From CAVSUZ01 sp963791885 (GTDB taxonomy: Bacteria > Pseudomonadota > Alphaproteobacteria > Acetobacterales > Acetobacteraceae), in assembly GCA_963791885.1 (NCBI GenBank), contig CAWBUL010000008.1:310001-374000 (forward strand): DNA of 64,000 nt. The letters are read 5' to 3'. The translations under genes were made by a program, and so were the position numbers. Below are positions 25,431 through 34,721 of the stretch, one piece after another. The notes under the pieces were generated by a model, which saw nothing but the letters and a program-made list of their open reading frames with translations, ran no database searches and had not been told where the DNA came from. The first letter of the stretch is position 1. Each line of letters opens with the position of its first letter.

Positions 25431-27203
25431 GTGAGTGTGGACGCCCTTTCGCCGCGAAACGGGCCGGAAGTAGACAGCACGCGTACGCTGCTGGTTCGGT
25501 TGTGGCGGGAGTATGTTCAGCCCTATCGCAGCCGGCTGGTGCTGGTTTTCCTGCTCACCGCCCTCATGGCGGGGACCACCGCGATGTATCCGGTGGTGAT
25601 CCAGCATGCGGTTGAGATGTTCGACAACAAGGACCAGCGGATTCTCTACCAGGTTCCCGTGCTGGTCGTGATCGTGACATCCGTCAAAGCGTTGGCTCAG
25701 TATCTGCAGACCGTGCAGGTTCAGCGCGTCGTGCTGTTGGTGATACGCGACGTGCAGTCGCGCATGTTCAGCCATCTGGTCTATTCCGACCTGTCGCGGT
25801 TGGAGCGCGAGGCGCCGGCGCAGCTGGCGGCCCGTTTCACCACGGATGCAACCATTATCCGCGATGCGTTGATCCGAACCGTGCAGGGCGTGGCGGATGC
25901 CGTGACCGTCGTCGGCCTGGTCGCCTCCATGCTGTACCTGGACTGGGTGCTGAGTTTGATCGGCGCGATCCTCTATCCGCTGGCGGCAGTTCCGGTGCAG
26001 CGGTTGGGACGGAAGGTCCGCCGAGCCTCCGGCGGTATGCAAGAGCGCATGGGGGAGACCGCAGCGCTGCTGAACGAAAGCTTCGCCCAGGCCCGCACGG
26101 TGCGGGCCTATCGACTGGAGCAGGCGGAGATCAGTCGGGCTGATAACGCTTTCAACCAACTCGCCCGGGCGCTGCTGCGCATGACCAAGGGCCGTGGCGC
26201 GGTGGATCCGATCCTTGAGGTGCTGGGTGGCGCCGCGGTCGCCCTGGTGATGGGCTTCGCGGGCTGGCGCGCCGCGATGGGCGGACATTCTCTCGGCAAC
26301 TTCACGGGGTTCCTCGCTGCACTGCTGATCGCCTCGCGGCCGCTGCGGGCGCTCGGGTCGCTGAATGCGGCCCTGCAGGAGGGGCTGGCGGGGCTATCGC
26401 GCGTGTTCCGCGTGGTGGACGAGGCGCCCGGCATCGCCGATAGGCCCCATGCCCGACCGCTGCCGGAAGGACGGGGACGGGTCGTCTTCGACCATGCAGA
26501 CTTTGTCTATCCCGATGGCCGCGTGGCGCTGAACGGGTTGAGCTTCGAGGCGGAGCCCGGGACGACAGTTGCGCTGGTGGGATCGTCGGGCGCGGGCAAG
26601 TCCACGGCGCTCTCGCTGATTCTCCGGCTGCACGACGTGACCGGGGGCCGGGTGATGGTCGATGGCGCGGATGTGCGGGATGTGACGGTCGCGTCCTTGC
26701 GGGACGCCATCGCCTATGTCGGGCAGGAGGCGCTGCTGTTCGACGAAACCGTCGCGGCGAACATCCTGGCCGGGCGGCCGGACGCCACGATGGTCGACAT
26801 CGAAGCGGCAGCGGAGGCCGCGGCGGCTGATTTCGTCCGTGATTTGCCGGAGGGGTTCGAAACCCGGGTCGGTCCGGGCGGGCAGCGGCTGTCGGGCGGC
26901 CAACGCCAGCGGATCGTCTTGGCCCGCGCACTGCTGCGGGATCCTCGGATACTGCTGCTGGATGAAGCGACGAGTGCCTTGGATGCCGAAAGCGAGGCGG
27001 CGGTGAAGCTGGCTCTGGGGCACCTGCGCCGCGGCCGCACGACCATCGTGGTGGCGCATCGGCTGTCCACGGTGTGCGATGCCGACCTGGTCGTGGTGAT
27101 GGCCGATGGCCGCCTGGTCGAGCAGGGGACGCATGAGTCGCTGATGGAAGAGATGGGGGTGTACTCGCGGCTGGTGCGCAGCCAAGCCTTGGTGACTGCC
27201 TAA
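25431..27203 (+). CDS. ABC exporter, fused membrane and ATPase domains (MsbA-like)
   Basis: A 590-residue half-transporter from a GTG at 25431, placed after the marR stop. The six-helix membrane domain occupies residues ~30-300. The nucleotide-binding domain has Walker A VGSSGAGKST, signature RLSGGQRQRIVLARALL, Walker B ILLLDEATSALDAESE and the switch His in VAHRLSTVCDAD. It would act as a homodimer exporting lipids or drugs. It lies 31 bp after marR. Confidence 0.92.
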   Translation: MSVDALSPRNGPEVDSTRTLLVRLWREYVQPYRSRLVLVFLLTALMAGTTAMYPVVIQHAVEMFDNKDQRILYQVPVLVVIVTSVKALAQYLQTVQVQRVVLLVIRDVQSRMFSHLVYSDLSRLEREAPAQLAARFTTDATIIRDALIRTVQGVADAVTVVGLVASMLYLDWVLSLIGAILYPLAAVPVQRLGRKVRRASGGMQERMGETAALLNESFAQARTVRAYRLEQAEISRADNAFNQLARALLRMTKGRGAVDPILEVLGGAAVALVMGFAGWRAAMGGHSLGNFTGFLAALLIASRPLRALGSLNAALQEGLAGLSRVFRVVDEAPGIADRPHARPLPEGRGRVVFDHADFVYPDGRVALNGLSFEAEPGTTVALVGSSGAGKSTALSLILRLHDVTGGRVMVDGADVRDVTVASLRDAIAYVGQEALLFDETVAANILAGRPDATMVDIEAAAEAAAADFVRDLPEGFETRVGPGGQRLSGGQRQRIVLARALLRDPRILLLDEATSALDAESEAAVKLALGHLRRGRTTIVVAHRLSTVCDADLVVVMADGRLVEQGTHESLMEEMGVYSRLVRSQALVTA

Positions 27204-27263
27204 TTCCAAAAGCCGTGTCATTTGCTTGACGGTTCGTTCATCGAGGCATAGGCCCGAGGCGCG

Positions 27264-29916
27264 ATGGACGACCTGACCAGCACAACCGAACGCTTGGTTG
27301 GTGAGCAGCGGACCAGCCGGCGCCGACCTCGGCGTTGGCCGGCGCGGGTGGCGCTGCTGGTGATCGTGCTGGTGGCTGTGCTCGGGGCAACGGCGTACTG
27401 GTATAGGTACGAAAGACCTGATCAGCACCGACGATGCGTTCACCGATGGCGATGCGGTGACGATCAGTCCGCAAGTGTCCGGGACGGTCGTCGCCCTGGA
27501 CGTGACCGACAATCAGCGGGTGAAGGCCGGGCAGGTGCTGCTGCGCATCGACGACCGGCCGTTCGTCGCGGCGCGGGATCAGGCGGCGGCGAATCTCTCG
27601 GTGGCGCAGGCCGAGTTGGATAATGCGCGGCTGAAGCTGGATGCGGCGCGGACGAATTATCCGGCACAGCTGGCGGAAGCGCAGGGGCAGCTTGCCTCGG
27701 CCAAGGCGCTGGTGACCAAGACGGAAGCCGATTACCGGCGGCAGATGGCCATGCCGAAGCAGGCGACGACGCAGGAGGCGATCGACGCGGCCTCGGCAGC
27801 GCGGTTGTCCGCTCAGGCGCAGATGGCGCAGGCGGAAGGCGCGGTGCGCGCGGCGAGCACGGTCGAGGACTCGATCAACGAGGCCGCGGCCGACGTGAAG
27901 GAATTGGAGGCCAAGATCGGTGTGGCGCAGGCGGCACTGACGCAGGCGGAGATCAATCTCGGCTGGACGACGGTGACGGCGCCGCAGGATGGCTGGGTAA
28001 CGAAGCGGAATGTGCAACTGGGTGCCTATGTGCAGCCGGGGCAATCGCTGCTGGCGCTGGTGACGCCGGATGTGTGGGTCACGGCCAACTTCAAGGAAAC
28101 CGATCTGGGGAGCATCCATAAGGGCCAGAAGGTGGAGATCAGCGCGGACGCGTATCCGGGCCTGCACCTGACCGGTCATGTGGACAGCATCCAGCTTGGC
28201 TCAGGCTCGCGCTTCACGGCGTTTCCGCCGGAGAACGCGACGGGCAACTTCGTGAAGATCGTGCAGCGCGTGCCGGTGAAGATCGTCATCGATAAGGGGA
28301 TGGATCCGAACAATCCGTTGCCGCTGGGCGTCTCGGTGGAACCGACGATCCGCACCGACCAATCGAGCCCGGCGTGGCGGCCGCGCGGCAATCCCTGGCT
28401 GATCGCCTGGGTGGTGACGCTGGCGCCGTTCATGGAGATCCTGGACAGCACCATCGTGAATGTCAGCCTGCCGCATATCGCGGGCAGTCTGTCGGCGAGT
28501 TTCGACGACGCGACGTGGACTCTGACATCCTATCTGGTGGCAAACGGGATCGTGCTGGCGATCGCGGGTTGGCTCGGACGGGTGCTGGGGCGCAAACGCT
28601 ACTTCCTGATCTGCATCGCGATGTTCACGGTCTTCTCCTTCCTGTGCGGGGTCGCGACGTCACTGTCGCAACTGGTGTTCTTCCGGCTGATGCAGGGGTT
28701 GTTCGGCGGTGGGCTGCAGCCGAACCAGCAATCGATCGTGCTGGATACGTTCGAACCCTCGCAGCGCGGGCGGGCGTTTTCGGTGGTTGCGATCGCGATC
28801 ATCTTCGCACCGATCATTGGGCCGACGTTGGGCGGATGGATCACGGACAGCTATTCCTGGCGCTGGGTGTTCCTGATCAACGTGCCGTTCGGGCTGATCG
28901 CGTTCTTCTCGGTCGCGCAGCTGGTGGAGGATCCGCCGTGGGTGCGCACGGATCGCGCTCGGGTGGCGGATATCGATTATGTCGGGCTGGGGCTGATCGC
29001 GCTGGGCATCGGCTGCTTACAGGTGATGCTGGACCGGGGCGAGGACTGGGATTGGTTTCATTCGCCGGCGATCCGGTTGTTCGCGCTGCTGGCCGCGGTG
29101 GGATTGATCGGCGCCACGGCGTGGCTGCTGCTTGTGGAGCGGCCGATCGTGAATCTGCGCGCGCTGGGCGACCGGAATTTCGCGGTGGGATCGCTATGCG
29201 TCTGCGCGATCGGGGCGGTGCTGTATTCGAGCAACCTGCTGATCCCGGCGCTGGCGCAGCAATGGATGGGCTATACGGCGCTGCTGGCGGGGCTGCTGCT
29301 GTCGCCCGGCTCGGCGCTGATGATCGTGCTGATTCCGGTGGTGGGGAAGTTCGCGCTGCCTCGGTTCCAGACGCGGTACATCCTGGCGTTCGGGTTCTTC
29401 GTGCTGGGGCTGGCGGCGCTGTTTGCGCAGCGGCTGACTCCGGATCTGGATTTCCGCACGATGGCGCTGTTCCGGGCTTTCCAGACAATGGGGCTGGCGT
29501 TCCTGTTCGTGCCGAACAGCACGCTGGCTTACTCGACGCTGCCGCGTTCGCTGAACGCGGATGCGACGGCGCTGTATGCGATGTTCCGGAATATCGCGGG
29601 GTCGATCGGGATTTCGGCGGCGACGGCGCTGGTGGCACAGCGGCTGCAGGTGCACCGGGCGTATCTGGCGGGGCATTTGTCACCATACGATCCGGCGTTC
29701 AACGACACGCTGGCAGGATACGTCGCGCAGTTGCGGGCGATGGGACACAGTTTGGCGGAGGCGCAGCATGCGGCGATGGGGTTGTTGAACCAGACCCTGA
29801 ATTTGCAAGCGGCGATTCTCGCGTATGCGGATGCGTTTGCGATCATCGCGGTGGGGGCGTTTGCCGCGGTGCCTCTGACGTTCCTGTTTTCGCCGAGCCG
29901 GGCGGGGAGGCATTAG
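27264..29916 (+). pseudogene. EmrA-EmrB fused efflux gene with a 1-nt frameshift
   Basis: The first frame (ATG 27264) gives the cytoplasmic tail and helix VALLVIVLVAVLGATAYWYR of a membrane fusion protein, then runs off. A one-base shift at about 27405 (an extra A) puts the sequence into GTKDLISTDDAFTDGDAVTI and the HlyD barrel-sandwich (QVSGTVVALDVTDNQRVKAG). After LGVSVEPTIRT at about 28360 the same frame continues without a stop into a 14-helix DHA2 drug/H+ antiporter (IAWVVTLAPFMEILDSTIVN). Thus EmrA and EmrB are fused, and the fused gene is out of frame at its start. Confidence 0.85.
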
Positions 29917-29920
29917 GGAG

Positions 29921-30979
29921 TCATCCGAGCGTTACATCCAGGCGGTCGTAGCCGCGGAGCCGATAGATAAGGGCCGAGCTGATCCAACTGACGACAAAGA
30001 TGCCGATGATCAGGTAGCCGATCATCCCGAAATGATCGTTCAGCGCGCCGACCGCGTCCCAGAACGGACCCTTCAGATCGAGCTGATCCTGGAGGAGACC
30101 AAGCGCCTCGATCCCGCCGACGACCAGGGCGATGACGACGGACACGAAGGTGATCGTCATGTTGTAATAGAGCTTACGAATGGGCTTGATGAAGGCCCAG
30201 CCGTAAGCGCCGAGCATGAGAATGCTGTCGGTCGTATCCACCAGAGACATGCCGGCGGTGAACAGTGCGGGGAAAACGAGGATCGACCAGATCGAGAGGC
30301 CTCGTGACGGCTGGGCGGCGGAGATGCCGAGGAGCCCGACCTCGGTCGCCGTGTCGAAGCCGAGGCCGAAGAGAAAGCCGAGCGGATACATGTGCCAGCT
30401 TCGCGTGATCATGGCGAACATCGGGCGGAAGAAACGAGCCAGGAATCCTCGGCCGGACAGCAGCAGATCGAGGTCCTCATCGCGGTAAGGCGCGCCGGCT
30501 TTCACGCGGCGGAAGGTCCGGTAGACGGAGAGCAGGATGACGAGGTTCATGAGGGCGATGGCGAGAAGGAACAGTGCGGAGACAAGCGTTCCGATCACGC
30601 CGCCGACGCTGTGGACGGCGTCGAACTGACCCTTGAAGGCGGTCGCTGTCGCAGCGATGGCGAGGGACGCCAGCACGACGATTGTCGAGTGTCCGAGGGA
30701 GAAGAAGAAGCCGATTGCCGCGGGGCGCTTACCCTCCTGCATCAGTTTGCGGGTGACGTTGTCGATGGCGGCGATATGATCGGCGTCGACGGCATGGCGG
30801 AGGCCGAAGGTGTACGCCAGCAGTGCGGTGCCGAGCAGCACCGGATGGTCGCGGAAGGCGGTCAAAGCCCAGGCCCAGGCGGCGAGATTGGCGACGAGCA
30901 GAACGGCGTAGATACCGGCAACCTTGACGCGGAGATAGCCGACGTTGTCGCTGAAGACAGTGGCGAGAACGCGCCGCAT
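29921..30979 (-). CDS. Nickel/cobalt permease (NiCoT, HoxN/NixA-like)
   Basis: A 352-residue inner-membrane secondary transporter. Metal-selective motifs are all present: RHAVDADHIAAIDNVTRKLM, GFFFSLGHSTIVVL, GFLFGLGFDTATEVGLL and GMSLVDTTDSILML. The ATG at 30979 is chosen because two earlier ATGs (31006, 31009) lie inside a palindrome that is probably the NikR operator. It is divergent from nikR, consistent with nickel-dependent repression. Nickel would serve urease or hydrogenase elsewhere. Confidence 0.94.
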   Translation of the reverse strand: MRRVLATVFSDNVGYLRVKVAGIYAVLLVANLAAWAWALTAFRDHPVLLGTALLAYTFGLRHAVDADHIAAIDNVTRKLMQEGKRPAAIGFFFSLGHSTIVVLASLAIAATATAFKGQFDAVHSVGGVIGTLVSALFLLAIALMNLVILLSVYRTFRRVKAGAPYRDEDLDLLLSGRGFLARFFRPMFAMITRSWHMYPLGFLFGLGFDTATEVGLLGISAAQPSRGLSIWSILVFPALFTAGMSLVDTTDSILMLGAYGWAFIKPIRKLYYNMTITFVSVVIALVVGGIEALGLLQDQLDLKGPFWDAVGALNDHFGMIGYLIIGIFVVSWISSALIYRLRGYDRLDVTLG

Positions 30980-31005
30980 CTGTTTGTCCCGATCAGTGCC
31001 GTGCA

Positions 31006-31031
31006 TCATACTATGTGTCCGACAAGTATGA
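31006..31031. promoter_or_regulatory. Putative NikR operator between NiCoT and nikR genes
   Basis: Inverted repeat TCATACT (31006-31012) and AGTATGA (31025-31031), 12 bp apart, in the divergent promoter region. The half-sites match the TCATAC/GTATGA halves of the E. coli NikR box, but their order is reversed and the spacing is shorter. Location between nikR and its expected target makes a NikR site the simplest reading. Confidence 0.6.
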
Positions 31032-31061
31032 CGTCCACACGCGTGCATAGGGGGAGACCGC

Positions 31062-31520
31062 ATGCAGCGCTTCACGATCACCATCGATGACGATCTGCTG
31101 GGCATGGTCGATGGGGTGATGGAACGGCGCGGCTATGCCAGCCGATCCGAGGCGGTCAGGGATCTGATTCGCGAGGCGGCCGCCCGGGATGTCAGCGTGG
31201 CTGACGAGACACCCTGCGTCGCGGTTCTGGGCTACGTCTTCGACCATGGGACGCGTGCGCTGGCTCAACGGTTGGCGCGCGCCGCGCATGACAACCACGA
31301 TCTGAGCGTGGCGAGCATGCACGTGCACCTGAATCACGGGAGCTGCCTGGAAGTCTCGGTGCTGCGGGGCGGCGCCGCGGCCGTGCGTGGCCTGGCGGAT
31401 GCGATGACGGCACAACGCGGTGTGCGTCATGCGAATTTGCAGATGATCCCGGTGGCGGTGACGGAGGCTCGGCACAGCCATGGCGGGCGGAAGACCGTGC
31501 ATCAGCATTTGAGTGCGTAG
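31062..31520 (+). CDS. nikR: Nickel-responsive transcriptional regulator NikR
   Basis: A 152-residue regulator with an N-terminal ribbon-helix-helix (MQRFTITIDDDLLGMVD, YASRSEAVRDLIREAA) and a C-terminal ACT-like metal domain. The square-planar nickel ligands are visible as the His of ARAAHDNHDL, the two His of MHVHLNHG and the Cys of GSCLEVSVL. It binds DNA when nickel-loaded and represses uptake; here the target is the divergent NiCoT gene. Confidence 0.95.
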   Translation: MQRFTITIDDDLLGMVDGVMERRGYASRSEAVRDLIREAAARDVSVADETPCVAVLGYVFDHGTRALAQRLARAAHDNHDLSVASMHVHLNHGSCLEVSVLRGGAAAVRGLADAMTAQRGVRHANLQMIPVAVTEARHSHGGRKTVHQHLSA

Positions 31521-32165
31521 AGGCGGCCGGGCGGTTTGGTTTGGGGCGATCCGGTTCCGGTGGGAGCCGGGTTCACCCGTCCGCCGGTTCGTATTCCGGG
31601 CGTTTCAGCCAGTCCGGGAGGGGTGTTCGAGGGAGCGGCGTGTGCCGGGCGCGTGGGTATGCGGGGCCGGACGGGTCGGGGAATCTCGCGGCCGTCTCAG
31701 TTTTGTGTTTTCAGGTCTCGGGATCGTGTGGTGAGACGGATTGGCTCGGTGAGGCCGGCGGCGCTTGGTTGGTGAAGCGGTGCGGGGGTGATGTTTTTGG
31801 TGTCGGCGTGTCTCGATACCGTCTCAGTTTTGTATTTTCGAGTCTTGGGATCATGGAATGAGACGAGGTCGGGCGGTGCGGGGTCCGGGCTGGCCGAGGC
31901 GGGCGGGCTTGCCTCAGGGTTCGGTGGGGGCAGGGTTTCCTGCCGCCGCGCGGTGCTGGCGATAACGGCCTCCGGGTCGTTGAGGCCTTCGTTCAGGAGA
32001 ACCGTGGTGATGTGCTCGATCCGCTCCCCGCGGTCGCAGGTTTCGGGGTCGGATTCAATTTCGCGGCGCTCGGCCTGTAGGCCGGGTTTTGTTCAGCAGT
32101 CATTGGCGGGTTATAGCGTTAGTATCTCTGACTGGGCAACGGTTTATGTGGGATACCACGGATCG
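31521..32165. other. Remnant DNA with two dispersed repeats
   Basis: About 640 bp without an intact gene. It contains two well-preserved copies of the 48-bp repeat (31692-31739 and 31819-31866, terminal CCGTCTCA / TGAGACG) and a decayed coding fragment on the minus strand, listed separately. The remaining DNA before 31690 is Gly/Arg-coding-like low-complexity sequence with no recognised feature. Confidence 0.6.
31710..32093 (-). pseudogene. Decayed paralogue of the 58.9-kb hypothetical gene
   Basis: The minus frame after a TGA at about 32094 reads GLQAERREIESDPETCDRGE, then RIEHITTVLLNEGLNDPEAV, a Pro/Ala-rich linker and FHDPKTRKYKTET, ending at a TGA near 31710. The gene at 58905-59665 has RLQAETRKRHAD, RIEHITMVTTAEAIEQMPD and DPQSRETKTET in the same order. 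The N-terminal half is missing. The DPKTRKYKTET part is the protein reading of the 48-bp repeat. Confidence 0.7.
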
Positions 32166-32201
32166 ATGGCCGACAATTTCAACCTTTTCGGCCGGTCTCC
32201 A

Positions 32202-32450
32202 ATGCCTAAGATAACGCCCATGGACATCGACTGGAGAGACTGTGCCGTGGTCGAGACGGTGCCCGGAAAGATGGGCGGCCAGCCCGTCCTTAAGGGCACG
32301 CGCCTGCGCCCCGAGGATCTGCTGGTCAACCGGGAGCAGGGCATTGATTGGCTGGTCGAGAACTATGGCGGCGTCACGCCGGAGACCATCAGGGCGGTGT
32401 TTGATTTCTACGACCGACACCAGAGGGCTCGCATACCCCATCCAGCGTGA
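32202..32450 (+). CDS. DUF433 family antitoxin-like protein
   Basis: An 82-residue protein with DIDWRDCAVVETVPGKMGGQ, then PVLKGTRLRPEDLLVNREQG and VTPETIRAVFDFY, the DUF433 pattern (a small HTH-type antitoxin). Starts at 32166, 32202 or 32220 are all possible; none has a clear Shine-Dalgarno. The next gene begins within its stop (GTGA), so the two form a DUF433/DUF5615 toxin-antitoxin-like pair. Confidence 0.82.
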   Translation: MPKITPMDIDWRDCAVVETVPGKMGGQPVLKGTRLRPEDLLVNREQGIDWLVENYGGVTPETIRAVFDFYDRHQRARIPHPA

Positions 32451-32809
32451 AGGTGCTTCTGGACCATAGCGTCCCGCGCGGGCTGCGCGCCTTCCTGACT
32501 GGCTTTGAGATCAAGCACGCGTTCGAGATGGGCTGGCACGAACTCCGCAACGGCGATCTATTGAATGAGGCCGAGCGTTCCGGCTTCGCTGTGTTGATCA
32601 CGGCAGACCGCAACTTGCGGTATCAGAATCGGCTCGCCAACCGCCAAATCGCCATCCTGGAGCTTGGGACAAACCACTGGCCGACAATCGAACGTCACGG
32701 CGCAGTTATCCGAAGCGCGTTGGAGCGCTTGCCGGTGGCCGGCTACGGGCAGGTGCAGATGCCGAAACCGCCGAGGCATAGGCGGCTACAGGAACCGGGA
32801 AATAGTTAG
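32447..32809 (+). CDS. DUF5615 family PIN-like toxin
   Basis: A 120-residue protein starting at a GTG that overlaps the DUF433 stop. It begins KVLLDHSVPRGLRAFLTGFE with the first acidic residue of a PIN-like (Mut7-C/DUF5615) nuclease fold; AGFAVLITADRNLRYQN-type sequence (here SGFAVLITADRNLRYQNRL) supplies the second acidic pair. It is expected to be an RNase restrained by the DUF433 partner. The C-terminal ~25 residues are extra compared with the core family. Confidence 0.8.
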   Translation: MKVLLDHSVPRGLRAFLTGFEIKHAFEMGWHELRNGDLLNEAERSGFAVLITADRNLRYQNRLANRQIAILELGTNHWPTIERHGAVIRSALERLPVAGYGQVQMPKPPRHRRLQEPGNS

Positions 32810-32845
32810 GCCCGGGATCCGGCTGCAAACTCTTCGCCTGGCCAC

Positions 32846-33050
32846 TTAGCAGTGGATGAACTGACCGTCCGGGGCAAGTTGCTGGATGAGATCGAATTCG
32901 TCCCGGTTTGAGGTCAACACAGGAATGCCAATCTTTGCGGCGCTCAGAAAAATCAGCGCATCGTGCCGGCACTCCTCGATGCGGCTGAAACCTTTGCGCT
33001 CGGGCCAGCGATCGCTAACCCGGCCGCGATGGATCTGCGTTGGCGAAAGC
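32846..33050 (-). pseudogene. VapC-like toxin gene fragment
   Basis: The minus strand encodes IEECRHDALIFLSAAKIGIP then VLTSNRDEFDLIQQLAPDGQ and FIHC stop, nearly identical to the C-terminus of the intact PIN gene at 34113-34721. The right side (about 33010-33045) matches a different internal part of that gene (around 34390-34425), so the fragment has an internal deletion of about 120 bp and has lost its 5' end. Confidence 0.85.
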
Positions 33051-33061
33051 GTTAGCGCCCG

Positions 33062-34051
33062 CTAACCCCGGGCCAGATTGACCATGGACGTGATCGCAGC
33101 GTCCATGTCGGGATCAGTCGTCCGGCGGCTGGCGTCCGCGTCATACCACTCGATGACCTGCCTGGCGCCGACCGACCACGGAATAACGGCATGCCATCCA
33201 GGTGCGATCTGGCGGATCTTGGTGTTGTCGAAGATGACCGAGTGGGCCTTATCCCCGAGGAGCCCCGGGCCCTGGGTGGGAAGCGCCTTGGCGATTTGAG
33301 ACGATGAGAGGTGCACCAGTTTGGGCTCGGCTCCGGCGGCTCGGCCAAGGCTTTCATAGATCTGGTTCCAGGTGAGGACCTGGTCGCTGGTGATGTGGAA
33401 GGCCTCCCCGATCGTTTGAGGATGCCCGAGCATGGGGACGAAGGCGCGGCCGAAATCCTCGGTGTGCGTGAGAACCCAGAGAGACGTGCCGTCACCCTGC
33501 ACGATCACCGGTTCGCCCCGGCGCATCCGATCGACCGCCGTCCAGCCGCCGAGGATGGGAATCGAAGTGAAGTCGTAGGTGTGCGAGGGACGCACGATGG
33601 TGCCGGGAAAACCGGTCTCACGGTACGCGGATGTGAGGAGATCTTCGCCGGCGATCTTGTCCCTGGAATACTGCCAATAAGGATTGTGAAGCGGGGTTGA
33701 TTCCCGGATGGGAAGGCGACCGACCGGTTTCTGATAGGCCGATGCCGAGCTGATGAAGATGTATTGGCCGATCCGGTCGCGGAAGAAACGGATGTCCGTC
33801 GCGACATGCTCGGCCGTGTAAGCGACCCAGTTCACCACGACGTCGAACGCGCGGTTGCCGATGGCGGCGCGGGCTGCCTGTTCGTCCCGGATGTCTGCGT
33901 GCAGCACGGTCGTTCCGGCGGGGATGGCGCGGGGCGTTTTGGTGCCGCGATTCAGGAAGGTCAGCTCGATGCCCTGCGATACGGCGAGAGCGGCGCAGGC
34001 CGCGCTGATCCTGCCGGTGCCGCCGATGAAGAGGACTTTGAGTGGGGTCAT
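33062..34051 (-). CDS. NAD-dependent epimerase/dehydratase family (extended SDR)
   Basis: A 329-residue SDR. The nucleotide site is KVLFIGGTGRISAACAALAV, followed by VVNWVAYTAEHVATDIRFF and a catalytic Tyr-Lys in YWQYSRDKIAGE. IIRPSHTYDF-type sequence (TIVRPSHTYDFTSIPILGGW) supports an NDP-sugar-like or isoflavone-reductase-like family; substrate unknown. The ATG at 34051 follows AGAGGAAG. It is bracketed by the vapC fragment and the intact vapC-like gene. Confidence 0.85.
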   Translation of the reverse strand: MTPLKVLFIGGTGRISAACAALAVSQGIELTFLNRGTKTPRAIPAGTTVLHADIRDEQAARAAIGNRAFDVVVNWVAYTAEHVATDIRFFRDRIGQYIFISSASAYQKPVGRLPIRESTPLHNPYWQYSRDKIAGEDLLTSAYRETGFPGTIVRPSHTYDFTSIPILGGWTAVDRMRRGEPVIVQGDGTSLWVLTHTEDFGRAFVPMLGHPQTIGEAFHITSDQVLTWNQIYESLGRAAGAEPKLVHLSSSQIAKALPTQGPGLLGDKAHSVIFDNTKIRQIAPGWHAVIPWSVGARQVIEWYDADASRRTTDPDMDAAITSMVNLARG

Positions 34052-34112
34052 TCGCTTCCTCTGTGGTGTCGGTCTTGCGCCGGTGCGGGGGCGACCCTGT
34101 GCGCATAAGCAC

Positions 34113-34721
34113 TTAGCAGTGGATGAACTGACCCTCGGGGGCAAGCTGCTGGATGAGATCGAATTCGTCCCGATTGGCGGTCAACACGGGAATGCCAACT
34201 TTGGCTGCGGTCAGGAAAATCAGCGCATCGTTCAGACACTCCTCACGCTGATACGGCTGAAACCCCGGCGCGCGGGCCAGCGTGCCGGCGATGACGCCGG
34301 CATCCGTCCAGACCTGCGCATCGGGCGTCGCCAGCCGGCTTGAGGGAATGCTGGCGAACAACTCCGCATAATGATCCTGCATCGCCAGCCAACCCGGCCG
34401 CGATGGCTCTGCGTTGGCGACACCACACGCCAGTTCCGCAAGGGCAACCGAGCAGTGGAACAGCAGCGCCTGGTCGATGACGTCGCGCACGCTGGACGCA
34501 AGCCGCCCTGCGGCGTGGTTGATATAGATGTTGGTGTCGAGGAGCAGGAATAACGGCCTGGTGGGTAAGGCCGTCAGGCTGATGAGAGCGTCCCGCGGGC
34601 GTGGGAGGAGTTGCGATGTCCGCTTCGCGGGTTTGCGTCTGCGCAGCGTGGCCCGGAGGTCAATACTCAAGATCGTGGTCTGCGCCGAGCCGTCCTGCAG
34701 TGCGGTGGAAGAATGCCGCAA
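34113..34721 (-). CDS. PIN-domain (VapC-like) toxin
   Basis: The PIN core starts at FLLLDTNIYINHAAGRLASS with the first catalytic Asp. ELACGVANAEPSRPG follows, and the second acidic cluster is in CLNDALIFLTAAKVGIPVLT and ANRDEFDLIQ. The start is uncertain: an ATG at 34721 overlaps the antitoxin gene by 62 bp, whereas a TTG at 34670 overlaps only its last codons. VapC toxins cleave tRNA or rRNA. A 5'-truncated copy lies 1.1 kb away. Confidence 0.82.
   Translation of the reverse strand: MRHSSTALQDGSAQTTILSIDLRATLRRRKPAKRTSQLLPRPRDALISLTALPTRPLFLLLDTNIYINHAAGRLASSVRDVIDQALLFHCSVALAELACGVANAEPSRPGWLAMQDHYAELFASIPSSRLATPDAQVWTDAGVIAGTLARAPGFQPYQREECLNDALIFLTAAKVGIPVLTANRDEFDLIQQLAPEGQFIHC

Noticed and set aside
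28374..29951. A 525-codon plus frame in the emrB region
   Set aside because: Gly/Ala/Arg-rich shadow; the other frame encodes the 14-helix antiporter.
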